56,879 bases of DNA from an uncultured SAR116 cluster alpha proteobacterium (GTDB taxonomy: Bacteria; Pseudomonadota; Alphaproteobacteria; Puniceispirillales; Puniceispirillaceae): positions 1 to 56,879 of the forward strand of contig CACEJY010000009.1 of NCBI GenBank assembly GCA_902559985.1. Direction: 5' to 3'. Numbering within the stretch: position 1 is the stretch's first letter; each line of letters starts with the position of its first letter. Position numbers and translations under genes: made by a program. Below, in pieces: positions 28,971-38,433 of the stretch. The notes under the pieces are model-generated. The model was not told where the DNA came from, did no database searches, and saw nothing but the letters and a program-made list of their open reading frames with translations.

Positions 28971-30193
28971 TGAATAAGCCCGAATCACACCAAAAAGACT
29001 CAGCGGTCAACCTGCTATCCAACCGGTCATTTGGGCTTTATGTTCATTGGCCATTTTGCCGCGCAAAATGCCCTTATTGTGATTTTAATTCACACGTGAA
29101 AACAACCTTTGATGAAAAATCTTTTGGCAACGCGCTTTTAAAAGAAATGACCCATATGGCATCACTTTTGCCAGAACATCGGTCACTGTCCAGCTTGTTT
29201 TTTGGTGGCGGCACCCCTTCTTTGATGCCACCGTGGCTTGTCGAGCAACTTATCGCCCATGCCCAAAATCTGTTTGGCTTCGCTGCCGATATTGAAATCA
29301 CTGCCGAGGCAAACCCAACATCCGTCGAGGTAAAATCAATGCTTGAATTCCGCCGTGCAGGTGTCAACCGGGTATCAATGGGTGTACAATCACTTGATGA
29401 TGCAAATCTCAAATTTCTTGGTCGTGAACACTCCGTTAAAGATGCCCTAGCCGCCCTGGATACGGTTCGTAAGGCCTTCGATGCAGTATCAATTGATTTA
29501 ATTTACGCTTTGCCAAATCAAAGCGCAAAAGCTTGGCGCACCATGCTGAGCGAAGCACTGTCCTTGGGACTTAGACACATGTCACTTTATCAATTAACCA
29601 TCGAGGCTGGAACAATATTTCACACAAGGCAACGCAAAGGTGAGATAATGGCCCTCGATGATGACCGCGCGGCTGACCTATATGAAATCACGCAAGAAAT
29701 GACGACAGCAGCTGGGCTACCTGCATATGAAATTTCCAACCATGCAGCCGTTGGGCAGGAATGCAGACATAATTTAACTTATTGGCAAGCGGCTGACTGG
29801 ATAGGAGTAGGGCCAGGAGCACATGGTCGCTTTGCAGTTTTTGAGCCTGAACGAGGATGTCTGTCTCGTACAGCAACCATAACAAGGCGTGGCCCCGCAG
29901 GATGGCTAAACGCAGTTAACAAAATAGGTCATGGCATTGAGAAAAAAGAAATCGATACGCCAAAAGACTGGGCCCATGAAATGGTAATGATGGGCCTTCG
30001 TCTAAGTGACGGCATTCATTTTGACGCCATCAAAGCACTGTGTGGCTCTATTGAGAGCTGGATTGATTTTCCTGCTGTCAACCAATGCATTGAGGCTGGA
30101 TGGTTACACCATGACCACGAAACATCTAGTCTTGTTACTACACAAGACGGGCGATTAAGGCTTAATCACATCTTATCTGCGATACTCCGTTAG
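28970..30193 (+). CDS. hemW: HemW-family radical SAM protein
   Basis: A 407-residue relative of coproporphyrinogen III oxidase HemN that in studied cases acts as a heme chaperone, not as the oxidase. The radical-SAM motif CRAKCPYC (C-x3-C-x2-C) is near residue 24, with FFGGGTPSLM after it. The shorter N-terminus compared with HemN supports HemW. The ATG shares its A with the rdgB stop (TAATG), so the two are coupled. Wording such as oxygen-independent oxidase in older annotation would be doubtful. Confidence 0.92.
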   Translation: MNKPESHQKDSAVNLLSNRSFGLYVHWPFCRAKCPYCDFNSHVKTTFDEKSFGNALLKEMTHMASLLPEHRSLSSLFFGGGTPSLMPPWLVEQLIAHAQNLFGFAADIEITAEANPTSVEVKSMLEFRRAGVNRVSMGVQSLDDANLKFLGREHSVKDALAALDTVRKAFDAVSIDLIYALPNQSAKAWRTMLSEALSLGLRHMSLYQLTIEAGTIFHTRQRKGEIMALDDDRAADLYEITQEMTTAAGLPAYEISNHAAVGQECRHNLTYWQAADWIGVGPGAHGRFAVFEPERGCLSRTATITRRGPAGWLNAVNKIGHGIEKKEIDTPKDWAHEMVMMGLRLSDGIHFDAIKALCGSIESWIDFPAVNQCIEAGWLHHDHETSSLVTTQDGRLRLNHILSAILR

Positions 30194-30247
30194 AGGCACG
30201 CCCCTATATAAGTGCTGTAAAACGGTGCCCATAAAAATTGCCACTGT

Positions 30248-31906
30248 CTAAATTTTATTTGGTGCAGACTTGATAACTTTAGCATGACCATTTTCGATTT
30301 GCCGAAGTTCAAAACTGCGAATATTACGACCATTAGGAAGTAATCGGAACGCCCCGCTAAAACCCTGAAAACCATTATTGCTAACAAGTTGCTTGACCCA
30401 ATCTTCTTCTCCCGGTTTTGCCAACGCTGCAACAAGAGCCATGGCGTCAAACCCTACTCTGGCTAATTGACCAGCTGGTTCTGACCAAATGTCTTCCCAA
30501 CTGGAATCGAATCGTAGATCAAGATTGCTGGGCCGTCTTGCAAAGAGTCCCCCTTGCAATGAGGGTTCAACCAGCAGTTGGGTTTGATTCCAGAGGGCGT
30601 TGCCTAGATAAAGGGCCCGATCCGGGCCAACATCATAATACGCAAGTACAGGGGCTGTTCGGAGCGCAAAATCTGGATCGCCAGCAAAAACCACCACATC
30701 AAACGGACTTTCACCAATCATTTCGCCCTCCGGTGGCGGTGTGTAACGAGTAAAATTGCGAATGACTGCTTTTAAGTTATTTTCATCAGCAAGGTCTTCA
30801 TCACTCAGAACCTGCACCGCTTCGGGCTGCAAGCCAAAGTCCGCTAACCGCCGATTTGCATGGGCGAGGAGACGCTGGCCAAAAAATGTATCTTGGGCAA
30901 TAAGCGCAAATTTCCGCTTACCCTCACTGATTGCGTGACCAAGCAATCCATCAAGCTGCTGTTCAGGAAGATAACCCATTAACCAGTAATCTGTTGCTGC
31001 CATATCAACATTATTTGACAATAACAACATCGGTGGGGATTTTTTTCCATCAACAACATTATCCATCACCGAACGCGCTTCAATAACTGCATCAGTGAAA
31101 AGGGGACCAATAAAAATATCTACGCCGCTTTTTATTCCAGTCATCGCGGCATCACCAGCATTTTCACCCGCCTTTGTATCAAGAAACAACAATTCAATTT
31201 TTGGATTGTTGATGGTAAATAACGCCATCTCAACGCTGCGACGTATTTCATTGCCAAGGGAAGCATGTTTTCCACTTAATGGCACCAGTAACCCAACACG
31301 AACAACTCCATCCAATTTTGGTGGTATTTCAAAAACAGGTTCATGAATGCTTGGAGTTGCTCGATTTGATAGTGGAGCAAGCGCCGTCTCAAGCGCATCT
31401 TCGCTCAAGGACATATTTTGATCACTCGGAACAACAGAGTCTAATATTTTTGTTTCTTTTTCGCCTGCTTGAAATTGCCAAGTAATTGAGTTCATTACAG
31501 CAGTTGCGGCTAAGCTTTCTGCTGCTGTTTTTTGTTCCACCGTATTCTGGTCTGTCTGTTGAACTGTATTTATATCTTTTATGGGCTGACCTTGATATGG
31601 ATTTTGTGTTTCGTTTTGTTCGTCAATAAAAATGATTGATTGAGGCAGACCAAATTTTGCGGGCATCTGACTTCCTTCTGTCGTTTTGATTTGGTCAATA
31701 TTTTTGTCATTTTTTCCATTATTTGTCTGAACCGCTTTTATATCTGGTCTGGTTAATCCCACCGTCCTTTCTGATGGCCCGGTGGCTGGTTGGCACGCAG
31801 CAAGCCAAAAAAACGGTATTATAACACTGCCTGATAAACACCATATCGAGTGACAAGCATGCCTAACAAAATTGCCTTTTTTCATTTTTTTATATCGGTT
31901 TTGCAT
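30248..31906 (-). CDS. LpoA-like lipoprotein (penicillin-binding protein activator)
   Basis: A 552-residue lipoprotein with the lipobox LAAC (Cys38). A Gln/Thr-rich linker runs to about residue 200, followed by a periplasmic-binding-protein fold (VRVGLLVPLSGKHASLGNEI; IFIGPLFTDAVIEARSVM). Alphaproteobacterial proteins of this type are related to E. coli LpoA/YraM, which activates PBP1A from the outer membrane, and are often named leucine-binding-like proteins. It is divergent from rsmI, exactly as yraM is from yraL in other proteobacteria. ATG at 31885 is an alternative start. Confidence 0.8.
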   Translation of the reverse strand: MQNRYKKMKKGNFVRHACHSIWCLSGSVIIPFFWLAACQPATGPSERTVGLTRPDIKAVQTNNGKNDKNIDQIKTTEGSQMPAKFGLPQSIIFIDEQNETQNPYQGQPIKDINTVQQTDQNTVEQKTAAESLAATAVMNSITWQFQAGEKETKILDSVVPSDQNMSLSEDALETALAPLSNRATPSIHEPVFEIPPKLDGVVRVGLLVPLSGKHASLGNEIRRSVEMALFTINNPKIELLFLDTKAGENAGDAAMTGIKSGVDIFIGPLFTDAVIEARSVMDNVVDGKKSPPMLLLSNNVDMAATDYWLMGYLPEQQLDGLLGHAISEGKRKFALIAQDTFFGQRLLAHANRRLADFGLQPEAVQVLSDEDLADENNLKAVIRNFTRYTPPPEGEMIGESPFDVVVFAGDPDFALRTAPVLAYYDVGPDRALYLGNALWNQTQLLVEPSLQGGLFARRPSNLDLRFDSSWEDIWSEPAGQLARVGFDAMALVAALAKPGEEDWVKQLVSNNGFQGFSGAFRLLPNGRNIRSFELRQIENGHAKVIKSAPNKI

Positions 31907-32055
31907 GAAAACACACTCTATCCAAATGCAACATTTTTTGGCGACACGTCATCATGGCGGCTTTTTCAGTTTTTGTCATTATCCGCTTGTAGCGAATCTG
32001 GGCATCACCTTATACTGCGGTTTATCACGAGTTCTAAAGAGAGTACACTAACCTC

Positions 32056-32919
32056 ATGGCGCAATCGACGGGACAACTAGCCGTGATCGCAACACCGATT
32101 GGCAATCTTGGCGATTTATCACCACGCGCGGCTCAAATGTTGCAAAACGCCGATATTCTGGCTTGTGAAGATACCCGAGTGACACGCAAATTATTATCCC
32201 TTAAAGGGCTGCGCACGTCAGCAAAATTCATACCCTATCATGATCATAACGGCAAACTAATGCGCCCAAAACTGCTCGCGGCAATGAGTGCTGGCAACCT
32301 AGTTGCCCTTGTGAGCGATGCTGGCACCCCACTAGTGTCCGACCCTGGATACAAGCTTGTTGCGGCCTGCCATGATGCCGGCATTGACGTGATAACAATT
32401 CCTGGCCCAAGTGCGGTTCTGGCAGCATTATCTGCTGCTGGCCTACCGAGTAACCGGTTCCTATTTGCTGGTTTTGTGCCAAGTGGTCAAAAAGCGGCAT
32501 CAACGGCATTTCGTGAATTTACAACACTACCAATAACCACAATTTGGTTTGAGTCACCGCGTAGACTAGGATCAACATTGCAACTTATGTATGAAGAGTT
32601 CGGCGATAGGCTGGCCGTTGTTGCACGTGAACTTACCAAACTACACGAGAACTTTCACCGTGATAGTTTAAAGTCATTAAAAAATTTCTACGCAAAATCA
32701 GTTACCCCAAAAGGCGAAATCGTCATTCTCATCAGCGGCGCCAACGAACGTAATGATGAGTTTGATAAGATAAAACTTACATCGATGCTTCGTGAAGAAA
32801 TGCAGGCAAACAGCCTTCGTGACGCGGTCCAAACCGTTACACAAGTCTCTGGACAACCCCGCAAAAAAATCTATTCGATAGCGATTGATCTTAACAGCGA
32901 ATACAAAAAGAAAACTTAG
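32056..32919 (+). CDS. rsmI: 16S rRNA 2'-O-methyltransferase RsmI
   Basis: RsmI methylates C1402 of 16S rRNA in the decoding centre. The 287 residues are normal. It starts with the tetrapyrrole-methylase motif AVIATPIGNLGDLSPRA, then ILACEDTRVTRKLL and VALVSDAGTPLVSDPGYKLV, all family signatures. The usual partner yraN does not follow; the next gene is a BON lipoprotein after a 242-base gap that contains only a small TGCAGG/CCTGCA hairpin at about 33072-33090. Confidence 0.97.
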   Translation: MAQSTGQLAVIATPIGNLGDLSPRAAQMLQNADILACEDTRVTRKLLSLKGLRTSAKFIPYHDHNGKLMRPKLLAAMSAGNLVALVSDAGTPLVSDPGYKLVAACHDAGIDVITIPGPSAVLAALSAAGLPSNRFLFAGFVPSGQKAASTAFREFTTLPITTIWFESPRRLGSTLQLMYEEFGDRLAVVARELTKLHENFHRDSLKSLKNFYAKSVTPKGEIVILISGANERNDEFDKIKLTSMLREEMQANSLRDAVQTVTQVSGQPRKKIYSIAIDLNSEYKKKT

Positions 32920-33161
32920 CGTTTGACAAAATTGTTTTGAAACTTTTGCGTTTGCAAAAACATCATCTCCTCAAAATAATCGAACAATAACAACTTTTGA
33001 TTACCCACCTAATTTTGTGTCTAAAAAAGTTTTACACATCTGGGAATGGTGAGTATGTCCATATCCAAAATGCAGGGTTATTTCCTGCAAATGATCTTGA
33101 CCGATGAATCACAACACGGCACATTAAAGACATATAAGAATCAGCGATTAAGGACACAAAC

Positions 33162-33767
33162 ATGCCATTGACACGACAAAGGCTTTCGGTGCCAACGGCC
33201 ATTTTTCTTTTGCTTTCCGCAATCGGACTGTCAGGATGTGCAAATGCCGTAATTGGAGTTGGCACAGCCGCAGTCGCTGCCTCAACAACTGAAAAGGGGC
33301 TGTCTACTTCAGTTGCAGATACGCAAATTCACGCCAAACTAGCGGACCATTTTATCCAGAACGATTTCACTCTGATAACGGCTGTTAACATCACCGTAAA
33401 TGATGGTGCAGTTTTATTGACTGGCAAGGTAAAGAAGCCAGAAGAAAAAATCCTAGCAACAAAGCTAGCGTGGAAAGTGCGGGGCGTTCGAGAAGTTGTG
33501 AATGAATTACAGATTACTGACACCTCATCTATAAAGGACATAGCCAAGGACCTCGCCGCTAGCGCAACATTACGTGGTAAATTAATTTCTGATAAAGGTG
33601 TCTCATCACTTAATTTCAGCATTGATGTCGTCAACGGCACAGTTTATTTATCCGGTGTTGCCGCAGATGTAAATGAAATGAAGCGTGTAGTGGAACATGC
33701 AAGAGAAGTGCGTTTCACCAAACAGGTCGTGAATTATATAATTTTACAAACTGATAAACGTTTATAA
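33162..33767 (+). CDS. BON-domain lipoprotein (DolP/YraP-like)
   Basis: A 201-residue lipoprotein with a signal peptide ending at the lipobox LSGC (Cys26), followed by two BON domains. The first starts near residue 48 (VADTQIHAKLADHFI) and the second near residue 125 (DIAKDLAASATLRGKLIS); each ends in a VxLxG strand (VLLTGKV, VYLSGVA). Such outer-membrane proteins bind anionic phospholipid and help envelope integrity. The ATG follows AAGGA. The position between rsmI and gshB agrees with the yraP neighbourhood. Confidence 0.88.
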   Translation: MPLTRQRLSVPTAIFLLLSAIGLSGCANAVIGVGTAAVAASTTEKGLSTSVADTQIHAKLADHFIQNDFTLITAVNITVNDGAVLLTGKVKKPEEKILATKLAWKVRGVREVVNELQITDTSSIKDIAKDLAASATLRGKLISDKGVSSLNFSIDVVNGTVYLSGVAADVNEMKRVVEHAREVRFTKQVVNYIILQTDKRL

Positions 33768-33775
33768 GCCGTTTT

Positions 33776-34744
33776 ATGGGTCTTTCAGTTGCCATTCAGA
33801 TGGACAAGGTTGAGTCTCTACAAATTGCAGGAGATACAACATTTGCGCTTGGTTTAGAAGCGCAAAAACGTGGTCATAATTTGTGGTATTACACACCAGA
33901 TTTGCTCAGCCTAAATGAAGGGATTGTTTGCGCGCGCGGTCAAGAGATAAAATTTTATGACCAAGTTGGGGCACATTTTGAAACGGGTTTAACAAAAATC
34001 AAATCATTACAAAACTTTGACATAATCCTGATGCGTCAAGACCCACCTTTTGACATGGCATACATCACTGCAACCTATTTGCTCGAAATGTTGGATCCAA
34101 AAACGATGGTGGTTAACAACCCAGCGGAAGTTCGCAATGCCCCAGAAAAACTTCTTGTCACATTATATCCAGATTTAATGCCTGCAACGCTGATTAGCCG
34201 CGACATTGAGGCCATAAAAGCATTTCGAGATAAGCACAAAGATATCATTGTCAAACCATTGTTTGGTAATGGTGGAGCGGGGGTGTTTCGAATTCAACCT
34301 AGTGATCAAAATTTAAACTCGCTTCTTGAAATGTTTTTTTGCATCAACCTCGAACCCGTGATGTTGCAAGCCTACCTGCCTGCAGTCCGCAATGGTGATA
34401 AACGTATCATTTTGGTTGATGGAAAACCTGCTGGGGCAGTAAACCGAATTCCAAATGCAGGTGAAGTTCGATCCAATTTTCATGTAGGGGGCATTGCTGC
34501 AAAAGCTAGCCTAAATGAACGCGAATTGGAAATCTGTGCCACAATTGGCCCAGAGTTACGCCGCCGCGGGTTGCTTTTTGTCGGCATTGATATCATTGGC
34601 GACTATCTAACTGAAATAAATGTCACTTCACCGACGGGCATTCGCGAGATTGAGCGCCTGTCCAACATAAATATTGCTTCCATGGCATGGGACGCAATTG
34701 AACGCAAACATTCCAAACATGCAAGCAATGGAATTACGCGTTAA
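33776..34744 (+). CDS. gshB: Glutathione synthetase
   Basis: An ATP-grasp enzyme that joins gamma-glutamylcysteine and glycine to make glutathione. The 322 residues match the prokaryotic GshB type: VAIQMDKVESL at the N-terminus, DIILMRQDPPFDMAYI, the ATP-binding IIVKPLFGNGGAGVFRI and the metal-binding end EINVTSPTGIREIE. It follows the BON lipoprotein by eight bases and is probably cotranscribed with it. Confidence 0.97.
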   Translation: MGLSVAIQMDKVESLQIAGDTTFALGLEAQKRGHNLWYYTPDLLSLNEGIVCARGQEIKFYDQVGAHFETGLTKIKSLQNFDIILMRQDPPFDMAYITATYLLEMLDPKTMVVNNPAEVRNAPEKLLVTLYPDLMPATLISRDIEAIKAFRDKHKDIIVKPLFGNGGAGVFRIQPSDQNLNSLLEMFFCINLEPVMLQAYLPAVRNGDKRIILVDGKPAGAVNRIPNAGEVRSNFHVGGIAAKASLNERELEICATIGPELRRRGLLFVGIDIIGDYLTEINVTSPTGIREIERLSNINIASMAWDAIERKHSKHASNGITR

Positions 34745-34876
34745 GCCATACTTTTTTCTTGGTTTGCCAGATAAACCTAACTCACTATAGTAACTGCCTC
34801 GGCGCTGAAAAACACACCTAAGCTGACATGATAAGGTAATGGTTTACATACCAGTAATTTTTATAGGTCGATAGAG

Positions 34877-35242
34877 CTAGCCCTTTGCCACTACAAGCGG
34901 ACCAATTGGCGTTCCACCAAGGACATGCATATGAAGATGTGGGACCTCTTGATGGCTATCAGGCCCAATATTTGATATCACTCTATAGCCTGTTTTACCA
35001 ATGCCCGTTAATTCTGCGACACGGCTTATAGCCTTAAAAAATGCGGACATTTCTTCACCACTTGCATGAACAGCAAAGTCTGACCAATCGGTATAAGCCC
35101 CTTTTGGAATAACCAATATATGTACAGGCGCCTGCGGATTAATATCGGCAAAACTAAGCGTATATTCATCTTCATCAATCACCTCGCAGGGAATTTCACC
35201 GCGCAGAATTTTGGCAAAAATATTATTCTTATCGTAAGCCAT
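34877..35242 (-). CDS. HIT-family nucleotide hydrolase (HinT-like)
   Basis: A 121-residue histidine-triad protein. The catalytic triad motif is HLHMHVLGG close to the C-terminus, and the N-terminus NIFAKILRGEIPCEVIDED is typical of the HinT/PKCI branch. These enzymes split phosphoramidate bonds in adenosine nucleotides. It lies two bases after the GNAT gene and is likely cotranscribed with it. The 132-base gap to convergent gshB holds no obvious terminator. Confidence 0.93.
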   Translation of the reverse strand: MAYDKNNIFAKILRGEIPCEVIDEDEYTLSFADINPQAPVHILVIPKGAYTDWSDFAVHASGEEMSAFFKAISRVAELTGIGKTGYRVISNIGPDSHQEVPHLHMHVLGGTPIGPLVVAKG

Positions 35243-35244
35243 GG

Positions 35245-35787
35245 TTAAAGTTCTTTATGATAGTAAAACCCGTGGATATAATCATCGCCAACTTTAGCGT
35301 AATAGTTATTTGTGGCGTAACGTTTAAAACCACGCGCTTCAAAAGACTGTATGGCACGATCCTGTGTTGCTCGCACATCAAGATTAATCATTAAAAATCC
35401 CTCGGATTTTGCCAAAGCCTCGGACTCGGCCACGATCATTTGTGCCAAGCCATGGCCGCGCGCCCAAGGGGCAACAAAAAATGTTGTCAATTGACAAGAG
35501 AATTTTTGCGCCTCGTTATTTTTTGGGGGGCGTATAATCTGGCAGCTACCAGCAATAACCTTATCAAGGCGTGCAATGATCAAATGTCTGTCAGGAATCA
35601 TCTGCACACCGCGCCAATAATCTTCCATTACTGATTTAGGTGGCGGCAGCAACCATCCAAAACCACCACCCGACAGGATTGCGGCTTCAGCAGCATCACT
35701 TAGTTCATTGATGTCACGCTCAGTTAACTGATCAACCATTTCAACAGATATTTTAGCAACATGACCTTGCAGAGATTCAGATGTCAT
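35245..35787 (-). CDS. GNAT-family N-acetyltransferase
   Basis: A 180-residue acetyltransferase of unknown substrate. The CoA-binding stretch TTFFVAPWARGHGLAQMIV has the R-x-x-G-x-A/G motif, and the C-terminal half has the expected AIQSFEARGFKRY strand-helix. It precedes a HIT-family gene. There are 189 bases between it and the HTH gene upstream, with no clear promoter. Confidence 0.85.
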   Translation of the reverse strand: MTSESLQGHVAKISVEMVDQLTERDINELSDAAEAAILSGGGFGWLLPPPKSVMEDYWRGVQMIPDRHLIIARLDKVIAGSCQIIRPPKNNEAQKFSCQLTTFFVAPWARGHGLAQMIVAESEALAKSEGFLMINLDVRATQDRAIQSFEARGFKRYATNNYYAKVGDDYIHGFYYHKEL

Positions 35788-35976
35788 CTTGCCTATCCTT
35801 TGTTGTTAAACGGCCGGCTGGATCTAACCAAACACTTGGCACTACTTTTTCTATTTTCAAAGTTGGCGATAGAAGATCGCAGAAATTCTATTGTTAAATC
35901 GCACTGTCGACCTTTTACCATAAGAACAGTTTTTAGCAAATCGGTCTTGCACATTGTTTTACACAAATTAGAAAAA

Positions 35977-36339
35977 TTAGATTCGTATACGACGCTCAAT
36001 TTCTCTAATAAGGTCGCCGCAATCTTCAGGTGACAGTCTATCAATATTTTGCGCTAGTAAATTTGATAGATGCACTGCATTGGCAGGCTGCCCTCGAACA
36101 TCAATCGAAGGCTTAGGGTGTGACACACTAGCAAGCCGTTTTAAATCTTCAGCATCATCCCATATCAGACCAAGCCAGACACATATCTGGTCTACAAAAA
36201 TCGCCGACGGCTTGCCCCGCTCACCTGTTTCAAGTGCAGAAATATAAGCTTTTGAAACACCAAGAAACGTTGCCTGTTGCTGTTGAGTTCGATTATGTTT
36301 TCGCCTCAATTCACGCATTCTCAAGCCAAATGGTGTCAT
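35977..36339 (-). CDS. XRE-family helix-turn-helix regulator
   Basis: A 120-residue protein with a Cro/CI-type HTH at residues 6-65; the recognition part is TFLGVSKAYISALETGERG. The C-terminal half is charged and helical (PEDCGDLIREIERRIRI). Its ATG directly follows the Smr stop (TAA-ATG), so it belongs to the tim44-smr-HTH transcript. Similar small regulators are often found beside smr in Alphaproteobacteria. Targets are unknown. Confidence 0.88.
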   Translation of the reverse strand: MTPFGLRMRELRRKHNRTQQQQATFLGVSKAYISALETGERGKPSAIFVDQICVWLGLIWDDAEDLKRLASVSHPKPSIDVRGQPANAVHLSNLLAQNIDRLSPEDCGDLIREIERRIRI

Positions 36340-36936
36340 TTACTGGTCACCTCGCTTACGGCGTAACAATACATAAAACGCACCACTACCCCCATCTTTT
36401 GGCCGCGCTTCAGCTAATGCCAAAACATGAAAAGACAGAGGCGGTTGTTTCAACCAGTTAGGTACATGTCCATTTAGGACACCTGAACCTTTGCCAGTAA
36501 TTACAAGAACACATCGACAACCATCATCAGCTGCCAATATTATAGATTGGACAAGCTGTTTGTGTGCCTGTGACGCTGTCATCCCATGAAGGTCAAGCCG
36601 CAAATCAATTAGAATCCCACCGCGAAATAATCGGCGCTGCGTGCTGCCATCAATGCCGGCCTTTTCCCCATAGCGCAAATCAACCGGGCTTAACTGGTTT
36701 AATGTATCTTTTTTCGAAGCAGTCTCAACGGGCCGCATAGGGTTATCACCTAAAACCATTTTTTTCTTGCTTCTTACAATCTTTTTCAAAATCTTATTTT
36801 GGCGCTCAGTGACATTAGCATCCATACTTGTAAACGAAGCTGACTTTGTGACCGACTTAAGCGGCGTCACCTGAGACGTAACCCGCTGCCACAAAACCAT
36901 ATCCTCTGTTGGGTGAGTAGAGCTTTTCTTTGGCAT
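36340..36936 (-). CDS. Smr-domain protein
   Basis: A 198-residue protein with a basic N-terminal half and a C-terminal Smr domain. The LDLHGMT motif (DLRLDLHGMTASQAHKQL) and the TGKGSG loop (VLVITGKGSGVLNGHVP) are both intact. Smr domains are DNA/RNA nickases or endonucleases in studied cases. I choose ATG 36936 (MPKKSS), which has GAGG eight bases upstream; the frame also allows a TTG four codons earlier. An mltA gene commonly lies between tim44 and smr, and here it is absent. Confidence 0.9.
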   Translation of the reverse strand: MPKKSSTHPTEDMVLWQRVTSQVTPLKSVTKSASFTSMDANVTERQNKILKKIVRSKKKMVLGDNPMRPVETASKKDTLNQLSPVDLRYGEKAGIDGSTQRRLFRGGILIDLRLDLHGMTASQAHKQLVQSIILAADDGCRCVLVITGKGSGVLNGHVPNWLKQPPLSFHVLALAEARPKDGGSGAFYVLLRRKRGDQ

Positions 36937-36948
36937 GCAAAGCCTCAA

Positions 36949-37611
36949 TTATTCATCATCGTCAGCGGATTCCGTCTCAGTAAGTTTCCAGTTTGGATCA
37001 GACAGTGTTAAATCACGCTCAAATGTCCAAATGTCGGTAAATTCGCAAGCTTCACTATCTTCAGAGTCTATTGGTTCACCATTTTTGTCCTTGGCAACTC
37101 GCGTCTGAACGGAATGAAAATGCATGGTAATGCTAGCCATCTGATCGATTACAGAAATATTCAAAATACTCGCTTCACGAAGCTCATCCAGTGTGATGCT
37201 AAGGCTCTCTTTTGATGCAATTCGATTCTCAATTGACGACGTGAAGCTTTGTAAAAGCTCATACCCAAGTAGCCGCCTCAACTGAGCTAAGTCACCCTCT
37301 GCATAAGCAGTAAGGATCATTTCAAAGGCTGACTTGGCCCCAGAAATAAACTCTTTTTCACTAAAGTTGCGGTCAATTTGGCGTAATGAGTCAAGACCAT
37401 GCTGGGTAGCGGGAGCATCACCAGTAGCCTTGGCGTGCAGCGGAATTACCTCGCTATCATTTTCGTTATCATCGAAACGATTTATCGGCCGCTCACCCTG
37501 AGGCTGCTCATAGCCAGAACGCTGTCCCAATACTGAACGCAAACGCAATACCAACAACACAGCAATAACAGCAAAAATAATTATATCAATAAATGGCACC
37601 ATGGCCCCCAT
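36949..37611 (-). CDS. Tim44/TimA-like inner-membrane protein
   Basis: A 220-residue protein with one N-terminal membrane segment (VPFIDIIIFAVIAVLLVLRL), a charged linker and a C-terminal Tim44-like domain (AFEMILTAYAEGDLAQLRRLLG through IWTFERDL). It is the bacterial relative of the mitochondrial import subunit Tim44. Its role in bacteria is poorly defined but is linked to membrane protein handling. The position divergent from fxsA and close to secB is conserved in Alphaproteobacteria. A second ATG lies three codons downstream. Confidence 0.9.
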   Translation of the reverse strand: MGAMVPFIDIIIFAVIAVLLVLRLRSVLGQRSGYEQPQGERPINRFDDNENDSEVIPLHAKATGDAPATQHGLDSLRQIDRNFSEKEFISGAKSAFEMILTAYAEGDLAQLRRLLGYELLQSFTSSIENRIASKESLSITLDELREASILNISVIDQMASITMHFHSVQTRVAKDKNGEPIDSEDSEACEFTDIWTFERDLTLSDPNWKLTETESADDDE

Positions 37612-37756
37612 TACAAAATTTACTCAGCATCTCCTAACATTATTGTGTCTTTGGGCAATGCTATAATAATATAAATGGCATATGTCGGGTCTGAAATCCA
37701 GATGCAGTCAAAAATTCTGTGCGAAAATAACTAGAAAAACACATAGGATGCGTTAG

Positions 37757-38311
37757 ATGGCGCTTATTTTTATTATCAGTCTGTTGATTTGGGGATGGGT
37801 AGAAATATCAGTCTTCATCTTTGTTAGCAATGAAGTTGGCAGTTTACTGACCCTTTTAGGGGTGTTCCTAACAGCCATTATTGGTATTACTTTACTAAAA
37901 AATCAGGGCTTGTCCGTTGTAAATCGCGTTCGCAGCGATCTGGCCAACGGCCATCCACCGGTTATGTCAATTGCTGATAGTATTTCACTGGTTGTTGGAG
38001 GAGGGTTAATGTTAATTCCCGGCTATGTAACCGACGGTGTTGGGCTTTTATTGTTTATCCCAGGGTTTCGGACCATGGCCGGAATGTGTCTTTTACAATG
38101 GGTCGCTAAAAGGCCAAATTTAACTGGTTTTGTGAATTTTGGTGGAAGTACTTTCACGCGAGGAAATCGCAATCAGGATCCGTTTGGATTTAGCAAACAA
38201 TCGCATCACCAAGATAATTTCTATGATGTCATTGAAGGTGAGTTTGAAGAGCGGCCAGACACAAAATTTGATATCAAACAGAAAAAAGGGAGCCACCACA
38301 ATGATTGTTAA
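37757..38311 (+). CDS. fxsA: FxsA-family membrane protein
   Basis: A 184-residue inner-membrane protein with three to four hydrophobic segments in the first 125 residues and a polar C-terminal tail. The family pattern LFIPGFRTMAG and GGGLMLIPGYVTD is clear. FxsA overexpression in E. coli suppresses F-plasmid exclusion of phage T7; its normal role is unknown. It is divergent from the Tim44-like gene. Confidence 0.88.
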   Translation: MALIFIISLLIWGWVEISVFIFVSNEVGSLLTLLGVFLTAIIGITLLKNQGLSVVNRVRSDLANGHPPVMSIADSISLVVGGGLMLIPGYVTDGVGLLLFIPGFRTMAGMCLLQWVAKRPNLTGFVNFGGSTFTRGNRNQDPFGFSKQSHHQDNFYDVIEGEFEERPDTKFDIKQKKGSHHNDC

Positions 38312-38433
38312 ACTAATAAGCTCTGTTTGGTTGTTTTAAAACAGTAAATCATGCTAATAGCTGCAGCACATAGTCTAAGTTAATTTCATATCACCTTGTT
38401 CTAAGCAGCGACATCCAAAATCTGGAGATAATA

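Noticed and set aside
33072-33090. TGCAGG/CCTGCA hairpin between rsmI and the BON lipoprotein as a terminator
   Set aside because: The stem is only 6 bp and there is no T-run on either strand.
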